In this document: piece after piece, positions 34,555 through 43,849 of the stretch | Layout: each line of letters begins with the position of its first letter | Numbering within the stretch: position 1 is the first letter of the stretch | Source of the DNA: an uncultured Bacteroidales bacterium | Lineage (GTDB): Bacteria > Bacteroidota > Bacteroidia > Bacteroidales > UBA932 | Direction: 5' to 3' | Assembly (NCBI GenBank): GCA_944326235.1 | Contig: CALVDH010000002.1 | Coordinates: 62,001 to 126,000 of the forward strand | Length of the DNA: 64,000 bases | Notes under the pieces: generated by a model | What the model was told of the DNA's origin: nothing | What the model saw: the letters and a program-made list of their open reading frames with translations, nothing else | Database searches by the model: none | Position numbers and translations under genes: made by a program

Positions 34555-37380
34555 TTATCTGTTACACAATGCAGTGAAGGGGCAATACTCACAGGCTGCC
34601 CCGTCCTCGCAGGCAGTGAACGGCTCGTCCGGATTCAGGATACGGTCCAGAAGGGTCCCCAATGCCTGAGTGAACTCCTCATATTCGGATTTAAGGGGCG
34701 TGCGCCAGGCCTGTCCCCCGGTATAGAGGTTCCGGGTGTAGTATATCTCCAAGAGGACGTTCTCCACGTCATCCACCTTCGGCTCCTGCTTACGGTCAGA
34801 CAGGATAAGCAGATACAGCAGCAGCTGGAAGAAATGACTGCCTCCGCCGTGGGTATCGCTCTGGAAGAGCTCGCTTATCTCCCGGCAGCTGAAATGCTCC
34901 CCGCCGGTCTTGTAGTCCACGATTCTCAGCCGGCCTCCCACCCTGTCGACCCGGTCGAAAATGCCCCGGAGCCGGACATCGTGCCCTGCCGGAGTCCGGA
35001 ATGACGCGGTGTAGTTCTCCTCCAAGGCCACGACGGAACTGATCTCCTCTCCATCCGGACGGGCGGCATCCACCTCCAGAGTCCTGGCCGCCAGCTTGGC
35101 CACTAAGGCTCCGGCGATACGGTTGCGTCCGCTTATCTCCTTCAGTTCCAGCTCGCCATGGAAGCCTTCATCCACCAATGCGGCTATGCGTTCTGTATCC
35201 GCAGCCATTTTCCTGAGTGCGGCCCTGTCTGCGGGATGGCCTTTGAAGGGTTCGTAGAGCCGGCGCATTACATAGTGGTAGAGCGTGCCGAAGGCGGCAT
35301 TGTCCACCCCCTCGGAAAGGTCTTCCTCTTCCTTGAGACTCAGGATATACTGGTAGTAGAAACGCATGGAACAGCCCATCCACGTCTGCAGGGAGGAATT
35401 GGAGAATGTCATCCCGCGCAGTCTCTCCAGATGCTCCGGGGTCTTGGGCACCGGAGCCACCTCCGGCAGGGAATTGCCGGTAATGGTAAAGGAGACTGTA
35501 CGGCGCTCCACCGGCAGGCCGTAATGATACTCGAGCTGCTTGATATAGCGGCTCTCCTCTCCGGAGCGCAGGCCGTCGCCCCGGCTGTCGGTCAGCAGCC
35601 ACACCCTGCGGGCCCGGCAGATACTGCGGTAAAAATGATAGGCCGAGATCGAGTCCTGAAACTCGTAGGTGGGCAGGCCGAAGCCCCGGCGGAGGTTGTA
35701 CGGTATCATCGAGGCCGCCGTATTCCGGGAAGGGAAAGTGCCCTCGTTCACCGAGAGGATTATCAGGTTCTCGAAATCCAGGGCCCTGATCTCTAACGGT
35801 CCCATGATCTGCAGACCGTCCAGCGGCTCTCCGCTGAAGGGGATCGACACCGAGGCCTCTAAACGGCGCAGCAGGCGGAAATAAGTATCCTTGCGCATGT
35901 CTATCCCGAGCGAGTGCAGCAGGTTGAGACTGCGGCTGTAGCCCGCTAAGAATTCCTTGTCGATACGGTCCGCTCCTTCCGTAACAGCATCCAGAATGGA
36001 GGTGAGGTAGTCCGAGACAGCCTCCGAGGCTGGGACATCCGCCCTCGCGGCGTCCTGGAATATCAGGCCGAGGAGAGGCTGCCCCTCGCTGAGGAAGCCG
36101 GCCTCGGGATAGATGGTATTGGCCTTGATAATATTGTCCCTGAGTTCCTTCGCCCGATCCTGAAGAGCCGGACTGCCGCTGATGTAGGGATGGGCTAAAA
36201 GTGCCAGGACGTCCCTCCAGTAGAAACGGACCTGCCCGTCACGGAGCCGGAGCCGGTCCTGAAGGGAGGCGATGGCTGCCACGAATGAGGATACATTGCT
36301 GTGGGCCAGGGAATAGCCCATGGTGACATTGACCGGAGTGACCTCCTCCGGAAGGGAATTGAGCAGAGGGAAAAGCAGCTGCTCGTCCGGCAGGAGGACG
36401 GCGGTCGAGAAGAGGTCGGAGGTGCCTTCCTCCCGGACTATCCGCTGCAGGATGTCGTGGACGTACTTGGTCTGGCCTACAGCCGAAGGGATGGAGACCG
36501 CCTCTATCTTAGGAGGAGCCTCACACAGCCCTCCGTCCTCCGGCAGCGGGTGGAGGGAGGGATAGCGGGAGACATTGTCCTCCATGAAGAGGGAGGATTT
36601 GTTGGCAGGGTCGCGGACAGCCTCGCCGTAGTAGTCCCAGTAGAAGTCCCCGCGGCCGAGTTTCTGAAGAGTCTCGAAGAGGGTGCGCTCGCAGCGGTTC
36701 GGGGCATTGAGTCCTACGAACACCGTCCGGTCATAGCGTTCCAGAGCCCGGAGCAGGTCCGGGTCGCCCTCCTTGAGACGTTCGGCCACAGAGCGGTATA
36801 TCATGCCCTCGTAGGCCTCTCCCCTGCTCTCCAGCAGAGTCCGCAGACCGGTGTAGATCCCGTGCATGCTGTCCCACATTCCTAAGAACTGCTGTTCCTT
36901 GCGGCCCTCGCGGCAGGGGATGACCACTCCCCAGAATGAGGCTATGGCCTCCCGCTGGGCCGGACTGAGGTAGTCGTAGCGGTCCTCTATCTCCTTGAGG
37001 TCCCTGATGTTCGTAAAAAGTCCGGCGGCATCGGCCATGTATTTGTCGATGTCGTCGAAGTCGGACAGGATCACCTCGCCGCGGTAGACGAAATCGTCGA
37101 AACTCTCGTCGAAGCCCTCCACCTTCTCCCGGTACACGGTGTAGAGCCGGTGCAGGAGGGTGATGCGGTCGAGGGAATGGAGGCCTGAAAGTTCGGTGAA
37201 GAGGTCGTTGATGTTGGTTATCGCGGGGGAGAAAATGGGTCTGTCGGCCGTCTCTCCCAGATAGCGGCGGAAGAAGAGGGACGAGCGGCGGTTGGGGAAG
37301 ACAAAGCAGTAGCCGCGCAGCTCTCCGCCAGTAAGGCTGTAGAACTGCCCGGCTACACTTCTGAGAAACTCCTTTCTCAT
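34555..37380 (-). CDS. AddB-like PD-(D/E)XK nuclease with Fe-S cysteines
   Basis: The 941-residue partner of the AddA-like helicase. The N-terminal helicase-like region begins with CFVFPNRRSSLFFRRYLGE, without a good Walker A, as expected for the inactive-helicase subunit. The nuclease site near the C terminus is LRGIFDRVDRVGGRLRIVDYKTGGE (D...DYK). Iron-sulphur ligands are visible as GCSMRFYYQYIL before the nuclease and CEYCPFTALC (C-x2-C-x5-C) at the very end, matching the AddB four-cysteine layout. It is located between pgi (28 nt) and the AddA-like gene (12 nt). Confidence 0.9.
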   Translation of the reverse strand: MRKEFLRSVAGQFYSLTGGELRGYCFVFPNRRSSLFFRRYLGETADRPIFSPAITNINDLFTELSGLHSLDRITLLHRLYTVYREKVEGFDESFDDFVYRGEVILSDFDDIDKYMADAAGLFTNIRDLKEIEDRYDYLSPAQREAIASFWGVVIPCREGRKEQQFLGMWDSMHGIYTGLRTLLESRGEAYEGMIYRSVAERLKEGDPDLLRALERYDRTVFVGLNAPNRCERTLFETLQKLGRGDFYWDYYGEAVRDPANKSSLFMEDNVSRYPSLHPLPEDGGLCEAPPKIEAVSIPSAVGQTKYVHDILQRIVREEGTSDLFSTAVLLPDEQLLFPLLNSLPEEVTPVNVTMGYSLAHSNVSSFVAAIASLQDRLRLRDGQVRFYWRDVLALLAHPYISGSPALQDRAKELRDNIIKANTIYPEAGFLSEGQPLLGLIFQDAARADVPASEAVSDYLTSILDAVTEGADRIDKEFLAGYSRSLNLLHSLGIDMRKDTYFRLLRRLEASVSIPFSGEPLDGLQIMGPLEIRALDFENLIILSVNEGTFPSRNTAASMIPYNLRRGFGLPTYEFQDSISAYHFYRSICRARRVWLLTDSRGDGLRSGEESRYIKQLEYHYGLPVERRTVSFTITGNSLPEVAPVPKTPEHLERLRGMTFSNSSLQTWMGCSMRFYYQYILSLKEEEDLSEGVDNAAFGTLYHYVMRRLYEPFKGHPADRAALRKMAADTERIAALVDEGFHGELELKEISGRNRIAGALVAKLAARTLEVDAARPDGEEISSVVALEENYTASFRTPAGHDVRLRGIFDRVDRVGGRLRIVDYKTGGEHFSCREISELFQSDTHGGGSHFFQLLLYLLILSDRKQEPKVDDVENVLLEIYYTRNLYTGGQAWRTPLKSEYEEFTQALGTLLDRILNPDEPFTACEDGAACEYCPFTALCNR

Positions 37381-37408
37381 CTGCTGATCTGCTGTAATGC
37401 TTTAACGG

Positions 37409-38710
37409 CTACTCGAGCCTCTTGCGGATGGCCTCGGCCTGTGCCTCGTAACCGGGCTTGCCGAGGAGGGCGAACATATTCTTCTTGTAGGCCTCCACTC
37501 CGGGCTGGTCGAAAGGATTTACTCCGAGGACGTAGGCCGATATACCGCAGGCCTCTTCGAAGAACATGAAGAGTTCGCCGAGATTGTACTCGTCGATGCG
37601 GTCCACTGTCACCCTGCCCTGGGGCACTCCGCCGTCGAGGTGGGCCAGACGGGTACCGGCCTCGGCCATCTTGTTGCAGTGTTCGAGGTGCATGCCGGTG
37701 AGGAAGTTAAGTCCGTCGAGATTCTGGGGGTCGTTGGTGATGACCAGTTCGCGGCCGGCATTCTCTACGGAGATGACTGTCTCGAAGAGCATCCTCTCGC
37801 CCTCCTGGATGTACTGGCCCATGGAGTGCAGGTCGGTGGTGAAATTAACCGAGGCGGGGAAGATACCCTTGCCCTCCTTGCCCTCGGACTCGCCGAAGAG
37901 CTGCTTCCACCACTCGCCGACGTACTGGAGCTTGGGGTTGAAATTGACTAAGATCTCCACCTTCTTGCCGGCATCGTAGTGCTCGTTGCGGGCTGCGGCG
38001 TAGATGAGGGCGGGATTCTCCTCACTGCGCTCGGAGCAGCGGCGGGCCATGGCGGCGGCACCCTTGAGCAGGGCGCGGATATCGTAACCGGCCAGGGCGA
38101 TGGGGAGCAGACCCACGGGGGTGAGGACGGAGAAGCGGCCGCCTACGTTGTCGGGAATCACGAAGGTGCGGTAGCCCTCCTGATCCGAGAGGCTCTTCAG
38201 GGCACCGCGGGCCTTGTCGGTGACGGCCACGATACGGGAAGCGGCTTCGGACTTGCCGTAGCGCTCCTCGATATGCTCCTTGACGACACGGAAAGCCACT
38301 GCGGGCTCAGTGGTGGTACCGGACTTGGAGATAACCACGGCTGCCACCGATTTATCCTGGATGTAGTCTATAAGCTCGGCGTGATATTCCTCCGAGAGGT
38401 TGAAGCCGGCGAAGACTACGTGAATGCCTTTCTCATTGAGGCCGAAGGAGTGCGAGAGAGCCTCGAGGGCTGCCTTTGCTCCGAGATAGGAGCCGCCGAT
38501 ACCGATGACCACGGCCACCTGCACGCCCTTGTCCTTCCATTCCTTGGCGATGTCCTCGCAGCCTTTTACGATGGACTCCGGAGTGTCCGAGGGCAGATCG
38601 AGCCAGCCTAAGAAATCATTGCCTCTTCCCTGTCTTCCCTGAAGGGTGCCGAAAGCGTTGAGTGCCTTCTCGATATACGCCTTCGAGGGTTTGAAATTTA
38701 CATTTACCAT
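37409..38710 (-). CDS. pgi: Glucose-6-phosphate isomerase
   Basis: Interconverts glucose-6-phosphate and fructose-6-phosphate in glycolysis and gluconeogenesis. At 433 residues this is the short bacterial type. SIS-domain motifs are IGGSYLGAKAALEAL, VVISKSGTTTEPAVAFRVVKEHI and VGGRFSVLTPVGLLPIALAGYD. The C-terminal catalytic region has GGVPQGRVTVDRIDEYNLGELF and ending GVNPFDQPGVEAYKKNMFALLG. It lies 57 nt after gpsA on the same strand, so sugar-phosphate and glycerolipid steps share a transcript upstream of the DNA-repair pair. Confidence 0.97.
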   Translation of the reverse strand: MVNVNFKPSKAYIEKALNAFGTLQGRQGRGNDFLGWLDLPSDTPESIVKGCEDIAKEWKDKGVQVAVVIGIGGSYLGAKAALEALSHSFGLNEKGIHVVFAGFNLSEEYHAELIDYIQDKSVAAVVISKSGTTTEPAVAFRVVKEHIEERYGKSEAASRIVAVTDKARGALKSLSDQEGYRTFVIPDNVGGRFSVLTPVGLLPIALAGYDIRALLKGAAAMARRCSERSEENPALIYAAARNEHYDAGKKVEILVNFNPKLQYVGEWWKQLFGESEGKEGKGIFPASVNFTTDLHSMGQYIQEGERMLFETVISVENAGRELVITNDPQNLDGLNFLTGMHLEHCNKMAEAGTRLAHLDGGVPQGRVTVDRIDEYNLGELFMFFEEACGISAYVLGVNPFDQPGVEAYKKNMFALLGKPGYEAQAEAIRKRLE

Positions 38711-38767
38711 AACTTTTGTTTTTAAGTTTATTGTTTTTCTGTTCTTTTCCAGTGTTCCGTTCCGGTT

Positions 38768-39814
38768 CTACATCAGGCTGTCCTGCAGGGCCCGCATGGC
38801 CTCCACGGCATTTTCCCTCCCGTAGAGGATGGAGTAGACCGTATCGGCGATGGGCATGCTGACCCGGAACTTGCGGTTGATCTCGTGTATCGCCTTGGTT
38901 GCGTAGTAGCCCTCGGCCACCTGGCTCATCTCGAGGATGGCGGTCTGGACCGAATAGCCCTTGCCGAGCATGCGGCCGAAGTTGCGGTTGCGGGAGAAGG
39001 GAGAGTTGCAGGTCACGAGCAGGTCGCCGAGATAGGCCGACATGGAGGTGTTGCGGCGGGTATCGGGATTGGTGACGTTGATGAACTCCTTCATCTCACG
39101 GAAGCAGCTGGCTATCAGTACGGCCATAAAGTTGTCACCGTATCCGCAGCCATAGCAGACACCTGCGGCGATGGCGTAGACGTTCTTCAGGGCTGCGGCG
39201 TACTCCACACCATAGATATCGGTGCATGCTATCGTGTTCACATAGTAGTTGCGGAAAAAGCCGCAGAGATATTCTGCCACCTCTATGTACTTGGACGAGA
39301 GGGTGATGTACGAGAGGCGCTGCATGCCCACCTCCTCTGCGTGGCAGGGGCCGCTGATTACTCCTATCCGGTCGAAAGGCACGCCGTGGTCGTCATGGAA
39401 ATACTCAGCGATGGTCAGATAGCGGTCACCCACGAAGCCCTTGACCGCCGAGATGAGCAGCTTGCCGTCGTAAGACGCGGTAATCCGGCTCACCTCTTTC
39501 AGAAAGTAGGCCGAGGGAATGGCGAAGATCAGGATATCCGATTCCTCCACCACATAATTGATATCGTTGGTGATGGTAAAACTGTCGGCGTCCAGTTCCA
39601 CCGCAGGCAGATATTTCGAGTGATGGTGATACCGCTCTATATGCTCTATCGCACCTGTGTCGCGCATGTACCAGTTCAGCTGCCGCCCGTTGTCCGTCAG
39701 CAGCTTCACCAAGGCCGTAGCCCAGCTTCCCCCACCGATGACCCCGAACACGGGATCGTCCTTCATCTCCACCGCGGTATCCCCGCCCATCTTCTCGTAT
39801 ATCGTATTTTTCAT
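38768..39814 (-). CDS. gpsA: NAD(P)+-dependent glycerol-3-phosphate dehydrogenase
   Basis: Reduces dihydroxyacetone phosphate to sn-glycerol-3-phosphate for phospholipid synthesis. The 348-residue product has the Rossmann motif VFGVIGGGSWATALVKLL near residue 20. The central region includes ILIFAIPSAYFLKEV, LISAVKGF and SGPCHAEEV, then the catalytic Lys region YAAALKNVYAIAAGVCYGCGYGDN. The ATG at 39814 was chosen: a longer ORF start would run through the -7 box at 39842-39849. It is the first gene of the leftward run ending at 27.97 kb and is divergent from the lysophospholipase-like gene. Confidence 0.95.
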   Translation of the reverse strand: MKNTIYEKMGGDTAVEMKDDPVFGVIGGGSWATALVKLLTDNGRQLNWYMRDTGAIEHIERYHHHSKYLPAVELDADSFTITNDINYVVEESDILIFAIPSAYFLKEVSRITASYDGKLLISAVKGFVGDRYLTIAEYFHDDHGVPFDRIGVISGPCHAEEVGMQRLSYITLSSKYIEVAEYLCGFFRNYYVNTIACTDIYGVEYAAALKNVYAIAAGVCYGCGYGDNFMAVLIASCFREMKEFINVTNPDTRRNTSMSAYLGDLLVTCNSPFSRNRNFGRMLGKGYSVQTAILEMSQVAEGYYATKAIHEINRKFRVSMPIADTVYSILYGRENAVEAMRALQDSLM

Positions 39815-39841
39815 GCCTGAAAATTTGCAAACTCTATTCCG

Positions 39842-39849
39842 CAAATATA
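39842..39849 (-). promoter_or_regulatory. -7 box for gpsA and the leftward run
   Basis: The minus strand reads TATATTTG, a perfect TAnnTTTG match 27 nt before the gpsA ATG. Confidence 0.6.
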
Positions 39850-39897
39850 CGAAAATTTCCGATACCCGCACCCACTGCGGCACGGGTAAATTGTGGC

Positions 39898-40869
39898 ATG
39901 CTTTTCGATATATCCTGCAGTATCATGACAGACACAACACAGGCCATAATCAAGAAAGAGAAGATTGCGTCCGAGTCCGACGGACTGGAGATCAGCATCC
40001 TGCTGTGCGGACCCGCCGCCGGCACGCCCAAGGGCATCGTTCAGATAGTGCACGGAATGTGCGAGCACAAGGAGAGGTACATCCCGTTCATGGAATACCT
40101 GGCGGCCAACGGGTTCTTCAGCATCATACACGACCACCGCGGACACGGGGAGTCGGTGCGCTGCTCCGAAGACCTCGGGTATTTCTACGAGGGAGGCTGG
40201 ACGGCCATGATAGACGACATCAAGGCTGTCACGGAGAGAGTGCGGACGGAGCATCCGGACCTGCCGCTGATTCTTCTCGGGCACAGCATGGGCTCGATGG
40301 CAGTCCGCTCATTCGTAAAACGTTACGACGACATGATCTCGGGCCTGATCGTCTGCGGCAGTCCCAGCCGCAACAGCGGAGCCGGCATCGGGAAACTGGT
40401 GGCCAGACTCTATGCCGCGCGGGCCGGGGAAAAATGCCGCCCGAAGATCATCCAGACCCTCGCCTTCGGTTCGTTCAACCGCCGCTTCCGGCACGAAGGC
40501 TCGCCCAATGCCTGGGTCTGCTCCGACCCCGAGATCGTACGCAACTACGACGCCGACCCTCTGTGCAACTTTCAGTTCACGGCCCACGGCTTTCTCAACC
40601 TCTTCACCATCATGCAGGACGCCTACAGCATCTCCGGATGGAGGCCCCGCAACCCCTCCATGCCCGTACTCTTCATCTCCGGAGAAGACGACCCCTGCCT
40701 GCTGAGCCCCAGGAAATTCCACCAGGCAGTCCGCACCATGCAGCGGGCCGGATACACGGACGTGCGGTCCCGCCTCTACCCCTCCATGCGCCACGAGATA
40801 CTCAACGAGAAGGGCAAGGAGGCCGTATGGGTGGATGTCCTGAGTTTCTGCAAAGGCCTCGTGGACTGA
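39898..40869 (+). CDS. Alpha/beta hydrolase, lysophospholipase/monoacylglycerol lipase-like
   Basis: A 323-residue cytosolic serine hydrolase of the PldB-like (Hydrolase_4) group. Visible motifs are the oxyanion region VQIVHGMCEHKERYIPFMEYLAANGF, IIHDHRGHGESVR, the nucleophile elbow LGHSMGSMAVRSF, the acid in FISGEDDPCLLS and the His in YPSMRHEILNEKGK. Substrate is likely a monoacylglycerol, lysophospholipid or other small ester; not decided by sequence. An ATG nine codons in (39925) is an alternative start and may be the real one, since the first residues match no family feature. Divergent from gpsA. Confidence 0.88.
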   Translation: MLFDISCSIMTDTTQAIIKKEKIASESDGLEISILLCGPAAGTPKGIVQIVHGMCEHKERYIPFMEYLAANGFFSIIHDHRGHGESVRCSEDLGYFYEGGWTAMIDDIKAVTERVRTEHPDLPLILLGHSMGSMAVRSFVKRYDDMISGLIVCGSPSRNSGAGIGKLVARLYAARAGEKCRPKIIQTLAFGSFNRRFRHEGSPNAWVCSDPEIVRNYDADPLCNFQFTAHGFLNLFTIMQDAYSISGWRPRNPSMPVLFISGEDDPCLLSPRKFHQAVRTMQRAGYTDVRSRLYPSMRHEILNEKGKEAVWVDVLSFCKGLVD

Positions 40870-40917
40870 ACCTGACACTTCATGTCAAAATAACTTGCTA
40901 AAAACCCGACACCTTCC

Positions 40918-40925
40918 TAATTTTG
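40918..40925 (+). promoter_or_regulatory. -7 box for the DUF554-EamA pair
   Basis: TAATTTTG matches TAnnTTTG, 16 nt before the ATG at 40942. Confidence 0.55.
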
Positions 40926-40941
40926 CACGGATTTAGGAAAA

Positions 40942-41619
40942 ATGTTAGGAACTATTGTCAATACCTCGTGCATCATCGCCGGCAGCCTGCTCGGAAGCCT
41001 GGCCCGAAAGGCCATCAAGCCCGAGTACCGGGACGCCCTGTACAACGCGATGGGACTGGCCGCCCTCCTGCTCGGGACGGGCGCCTTCGTCTCCAACATT
41101 TCCAAGAGCGAATACCCTGTCCTGTTCATCGCCAGTCTGGCCATAGGCTCGCTGACAGGTACGGTACTGAAGATTTCAGACCGGTTCAACGGACTGGTCT
41201 CCAGGTACTCGAAATCGCGGCTGGCCGAAGGCCTCTCCACCGGCATCCTGCTCTACTGCATCGGCACCCTGTCGATGGTCGGTTCGGTGATGAGCGCCCT
41301 GTACGGGGACAATACCTATCTGTTCACCAACGCCATGCTCGACCTCGTGACATCCACTGTCCTGGCCAGCACCTACGGCATAGGCATGGTCCTGGCAGCC
41401 CCGGTGCTCTTTCTCTTCCAAGGGTCGATATACCTGGTCACCTCCCTGGCCGGTGACGTCATATCCGACAGCCTGATGTGCGAGATATCGATAGTCGGCG
41501 GAGTCCTCATCGCCAGCTCCGGACTCTCCATCCTCGGCATCAAGGACTGCAGGACCCTCAACATGCTGCCGGCCCTGCTCGTACCCGTACTGTTCTACAT
41601 CGTCAAGTCGTTTTTTTAG
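40942..41619 (+). CDS. DUF554 family membrane protein
   Basis: A 225-residue inner-membrane protein with about six hydrophobic helices. The N terminus MLGTIVNTSCIIAGSLLGSLARKAI is the DUF554 signature. The core has GLAALLLGTGAFVSN and LLYCIGTLSMVGSVMSALYGDNTYLFTNAMLDLVTS, which is highly conserved in the family. Members (YdfK-like) are widespread and uncharacterised; a transport role is presumed. The EamA permease follows 3 nt after its stop, so they are co-transcribed. Confidence 0.92.
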   Translation: MLGTIVNTSCIIAGSLLGSLARKAIKPEYRDALYNAMGLAALLLGTGAFVSNISKSEYPVLFIASLAIGSLTGTVLKISDRFNGLVSRYSKSRLAEGLSTGILLYCIGTLSMVGSVMSALYGDNTYLFTNAMLDLVTSTVLASTYGIGMVLAAPVLFLFQGSIYLVTSLAGDVISDSLMCEISIVGGVLIASSGLSILGIKDCRTLNMLPALLVPVLFYIVKSFF

Positions 41620-41622
41620 AAT

Positions 41623-42675
41623 ATGAACCAGCATTTCGGAGAGATCATCTCACTCATCGTCGCCGTCTCCTGGACCCTCACGGCACTGAGTTTCGAATAC
41701 GCCAGCAAGAAAGTAGGCTCCCTGTCTCTCAACATCATCAGGCTGATCATGGCCATGGTGATGCTCGGAATCTTCCTGCTTGCCGTCACCGGCTCGCCCT
41801 TTCCCGTCAATGCAGGAGGGGCCGCCTGGCTGTGGCTCGCCCTCTCTGGCCTCGTCGGATACGTCTTCGGAGACTTCTGCCTATTCAACTCCTATGTGGT
41901 CATCGGCTCCCGGCTCGGCCAGCTGTTCATGACCCTCGCCCCGCCTACAGCCGCCATCGCCGGCTACTTCTTTTTAGGACAGAAGATGTCGCTGACAGCC
42001 ATTGCCGGCATGCTGGTCTGTGTCGCCGGTATCGGCATCTCGATTCTCGGCAGGACGGACTCTGGGAATACTGGCCAAGAGGACACAACAGACAAGACAT
42101 ATCATGCAGACCACGAAAGCAGTAAAAGACGTCACGGGCATGCCTTAGGACACTACCGCAAACCGCACGGACTGCACCATCATCACAGAATCGGCATCAA
42201 TCTACCGCTGAAAGGCGTGCTCTTCGGCATCGGAGCCGGCATCGGCCAAGGCGTCGGTCTGGTACTCAGCAAGATAGGCATGAACCACTACATGGAGGCC
42301 GCCCCGCCCGTCACCGACCTGGACAACCTCGTCATCCCCTTCGCCTCCACCCAGATACGCGCCGTCGCCGGCCTGGCCGGTTTCCTGGTCATCATGTTCC
42401 TGCAGAAAAAGGGCCGGAGCCTGCTCGCCTCCTTCAAGGACGTAAAATCCATGGGCGCCGCCGCCACCGGTACCTTTTTCGGCCCCTTCCTCGGCGTTTC
42501 CCTCTCCCTGCTCGCCGTCAACTACACCGAAGCCGGCATCGCCTCCACCATCATGGCCCTCACCCCCATCCTCATCATCCTCCCCTCCAAGCTCATCTAC
42601 AAGGAGAAAGTCACCGCCAGACAGGTCGTCGGAGCAGTAATCAGTGTCACCGGGGCATCGCTGTTCTTCATCTGA
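41623..42675 (+). CDS. EamA family transporter with a histidine-rich central loop
   Basis: A 350-residue permease of the drug/metabolite superfamily: two EamA halves of about five helices each (1-143 and 192-350). Between them is an unusually long hydrophilic loop, residues 144-191, with ten histidines between residues 161 and 188, including four in a row (GLHHHHRIG). Normal EamA proteins have a short linker here. Such loops in ZIP and CDF carriers bind zinc or nickel, so metal sensing or transport is a fair inference, but the EamA fold itself is not known for metals. It sits 3 nt after the DUF554 gene. The first half ends FLGQKMSLTAIAGMLVCVAGIGIS, typical for the family. Confidence 0.88.
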   Translation: MNQHFGEIISLIVAVSWTLTALSFEYASKKVGSLSLNIIRLIMAMVMLGIFLLAVTGSPFPVNAGGAAWLWLALSGLVGYVFGDFCLFNSYVVIGSRLGQLFMTLAPPTAAIAGYFFLGQKMSLTAIAGMLVCVAGIGISILGRTDSGNTGQEDTTDKTYHADHESSKRRHGHALGHYRKPHGLHHHHRIGINLPLKGVLFGIGAGIGQGVGLVLSKIGMNHYMEAAPPVTDLDNLVIPFASTQIRAVAGLAGFLVIMFLQKKGRSLLASFKDVKSMGAAATGTFFGPFLGVSLSLLAVNYTEAGIASTIMALTPILIILPSKLIYKEKVTARQVVGAVISVTGASLFFI

Positions 42676-43075
42676 GCAGAGCAGTCTGTAATTTAACTTT
42701 TCAGCCTACATTCACATTTCCAGCACGTTACCCCCAATCACCTCACTACAGACACCACCAATTTTCCGACAGTCTGTAGGAGAGGAGATTCAGTATGATT
42801 CTTGTTTTCAGAGTATTCCGCGGAAGGACGGAAAACAGATACAGGGGGTAAAAGGCGGAAAAGAGTGTCTGCGCCCCTCAGTCTGTAAGAGAGAGAATCC
42901 GGTACTGCTCTTGTTTTCAGTGTGTTTTCAGGATATATAGAAAACAGACACACCTATATCAGTGCCAGTCTGTAGAGCACCCGACTCACACATCCCTCTC
43001 AAGACACGATGGTTAGTACGGATAGCTGATTACAGACTGAATAGAAAAATTTCATAATTTTGCACCCACTCACTT
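42676..43075. repeat. Gene-free gap with repeated CAGTCTGTA units
   Basis: Four direct copies of CAGTCTGTA (42682, 42770, 42879 and 42966) and one inverted copy (43031-43039) occur in 400 bp. The copies at 42770 and 42879 start degenerate repeats about 109 bp apart; both continue through CTTGTTTTCAG. No ORF looks real. The last part holds the -7 box of the next gene at 43055. Confidence 0.7.
43055..43062 (+). promoter_or_regulatory. -7 box for the LuxR-like regulator gene
   Basis: TAATTTTG matches TAnnTTTG, 13 nt before the ATG at 43076. The inverted CAGTCTGTA copy ends 15 nt upstream of it. Confidence 0.55.
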
Positions 43076-43849
43076 ATGATGATGACGAAATTCCCAACAA
43101 TCTGCCTGACGATTCTGCTCTGCATTTCCGCCGGTATCTGCGCGGCACAGAGCAAGGACACAACTGCCTGCTTGAAGCTGGAGGAGACGATGCAGGCCGG
43201 GGAAGAGGATGCCGGGCGCAGGATTGAGGAGACCGGGCGCAGGATAGAGGAAGTGCAGGAGAAGGTCGTCCGGCAGAAGAAGGCCATGACCGCGTACCGG
43301 AAAGCCCTGGACCCGAAAGTACGGACGAGGAGAGTCATCGGTTGGACTGCCGCGGCGGTACTCGTCACCGCGCTGCTCTCTGCGATGACTGTCATCATGA
43401 GGAAAAAATACGGAAACAGTACCGCATCCCCCGTATCAGACCAGGAGCGGAAAAACATAGAGGAAATGACTGCCCTGCTGACAGGCCTGCTCTCCGAAAA
43501 GGACCCTGAAAGCGGAATTTCCAAGGAGAACTGCGCACGCCTGAAAAGGATGGCCGGAGACAAGCGCAGCCTCATCTCCGCCGTACTGAGCTCCTACCGC
43601 ATAACTCACCCGGAGTTTATCTCCGTACTTCAGAGCCACGGCCTCACCGATGAGGAGACCGGATACTGCTGCCTCTACGCCGCGGGGCTCAACGGCAAGG
43701 ACATCTCGTTCCTGCTCAACAACGGAGGCCGCAGCCACTACAACACCGCCAGCCGGATACGGGCCAGGCTCGGCCTGCGGGAAAGCGACACGAACCTCAG
43801 CATCTATATCCGCAGCCTGCTCGCAAACTGCGACAGGGACAGCAAATGA
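43076..43849 (+). CDS. Membrane-anchored regulator with C-terminal LuxR-like HTH
   Basis: A 257-residue protein. An N-terminal signal/anchor (FPTICLTILLCISAGICAAQ) and a coiled-coil stretch rich in Glu, Arg and Lys (about 32-78) lie outside the membrane. A transmembrane helix (about 87-108, VIGWTAAAVLVTALLSAMTVIM) follows, then a cytosolic part. The C terminus (about 188-250; SHGLTDEETGYCCLYAAGLNGKDISFLL ... SRIRARLGLRESDTNLSIYIRSLL) has the layout of LuxR/GerE helix-turn-helix domains seen in Bacteroidota membrane regulators, though it is divergent. Two further in-frame ATGs at codons 2 and 3 are possible starts. It lies 133 nt upstream of a TonB-type receptor, which it may control (inferred). 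Confidence 0.7.
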   Translation: MMMTKFPTICLTILLCISAGICAAQSKDTTACLKLEETMQAGEEDAGRRIEETGRRIEEVQEKVVRQKKAMTAYRKALDPKVRTRRVIGWTAAAVLVTALLSAMTVIMRKKYGNSTASPVSDQERKNIEEMTALLTGLLSEKDPESGISKENCARLKRMAGDKRSLISAVLSSYRITHPEFISVLQSHGLTDEETGYCCLYAAGLNGKDISFLLNNGGRSHYNTASRIRARLGLRESDTNLSIYIRSLLANCDRDSK

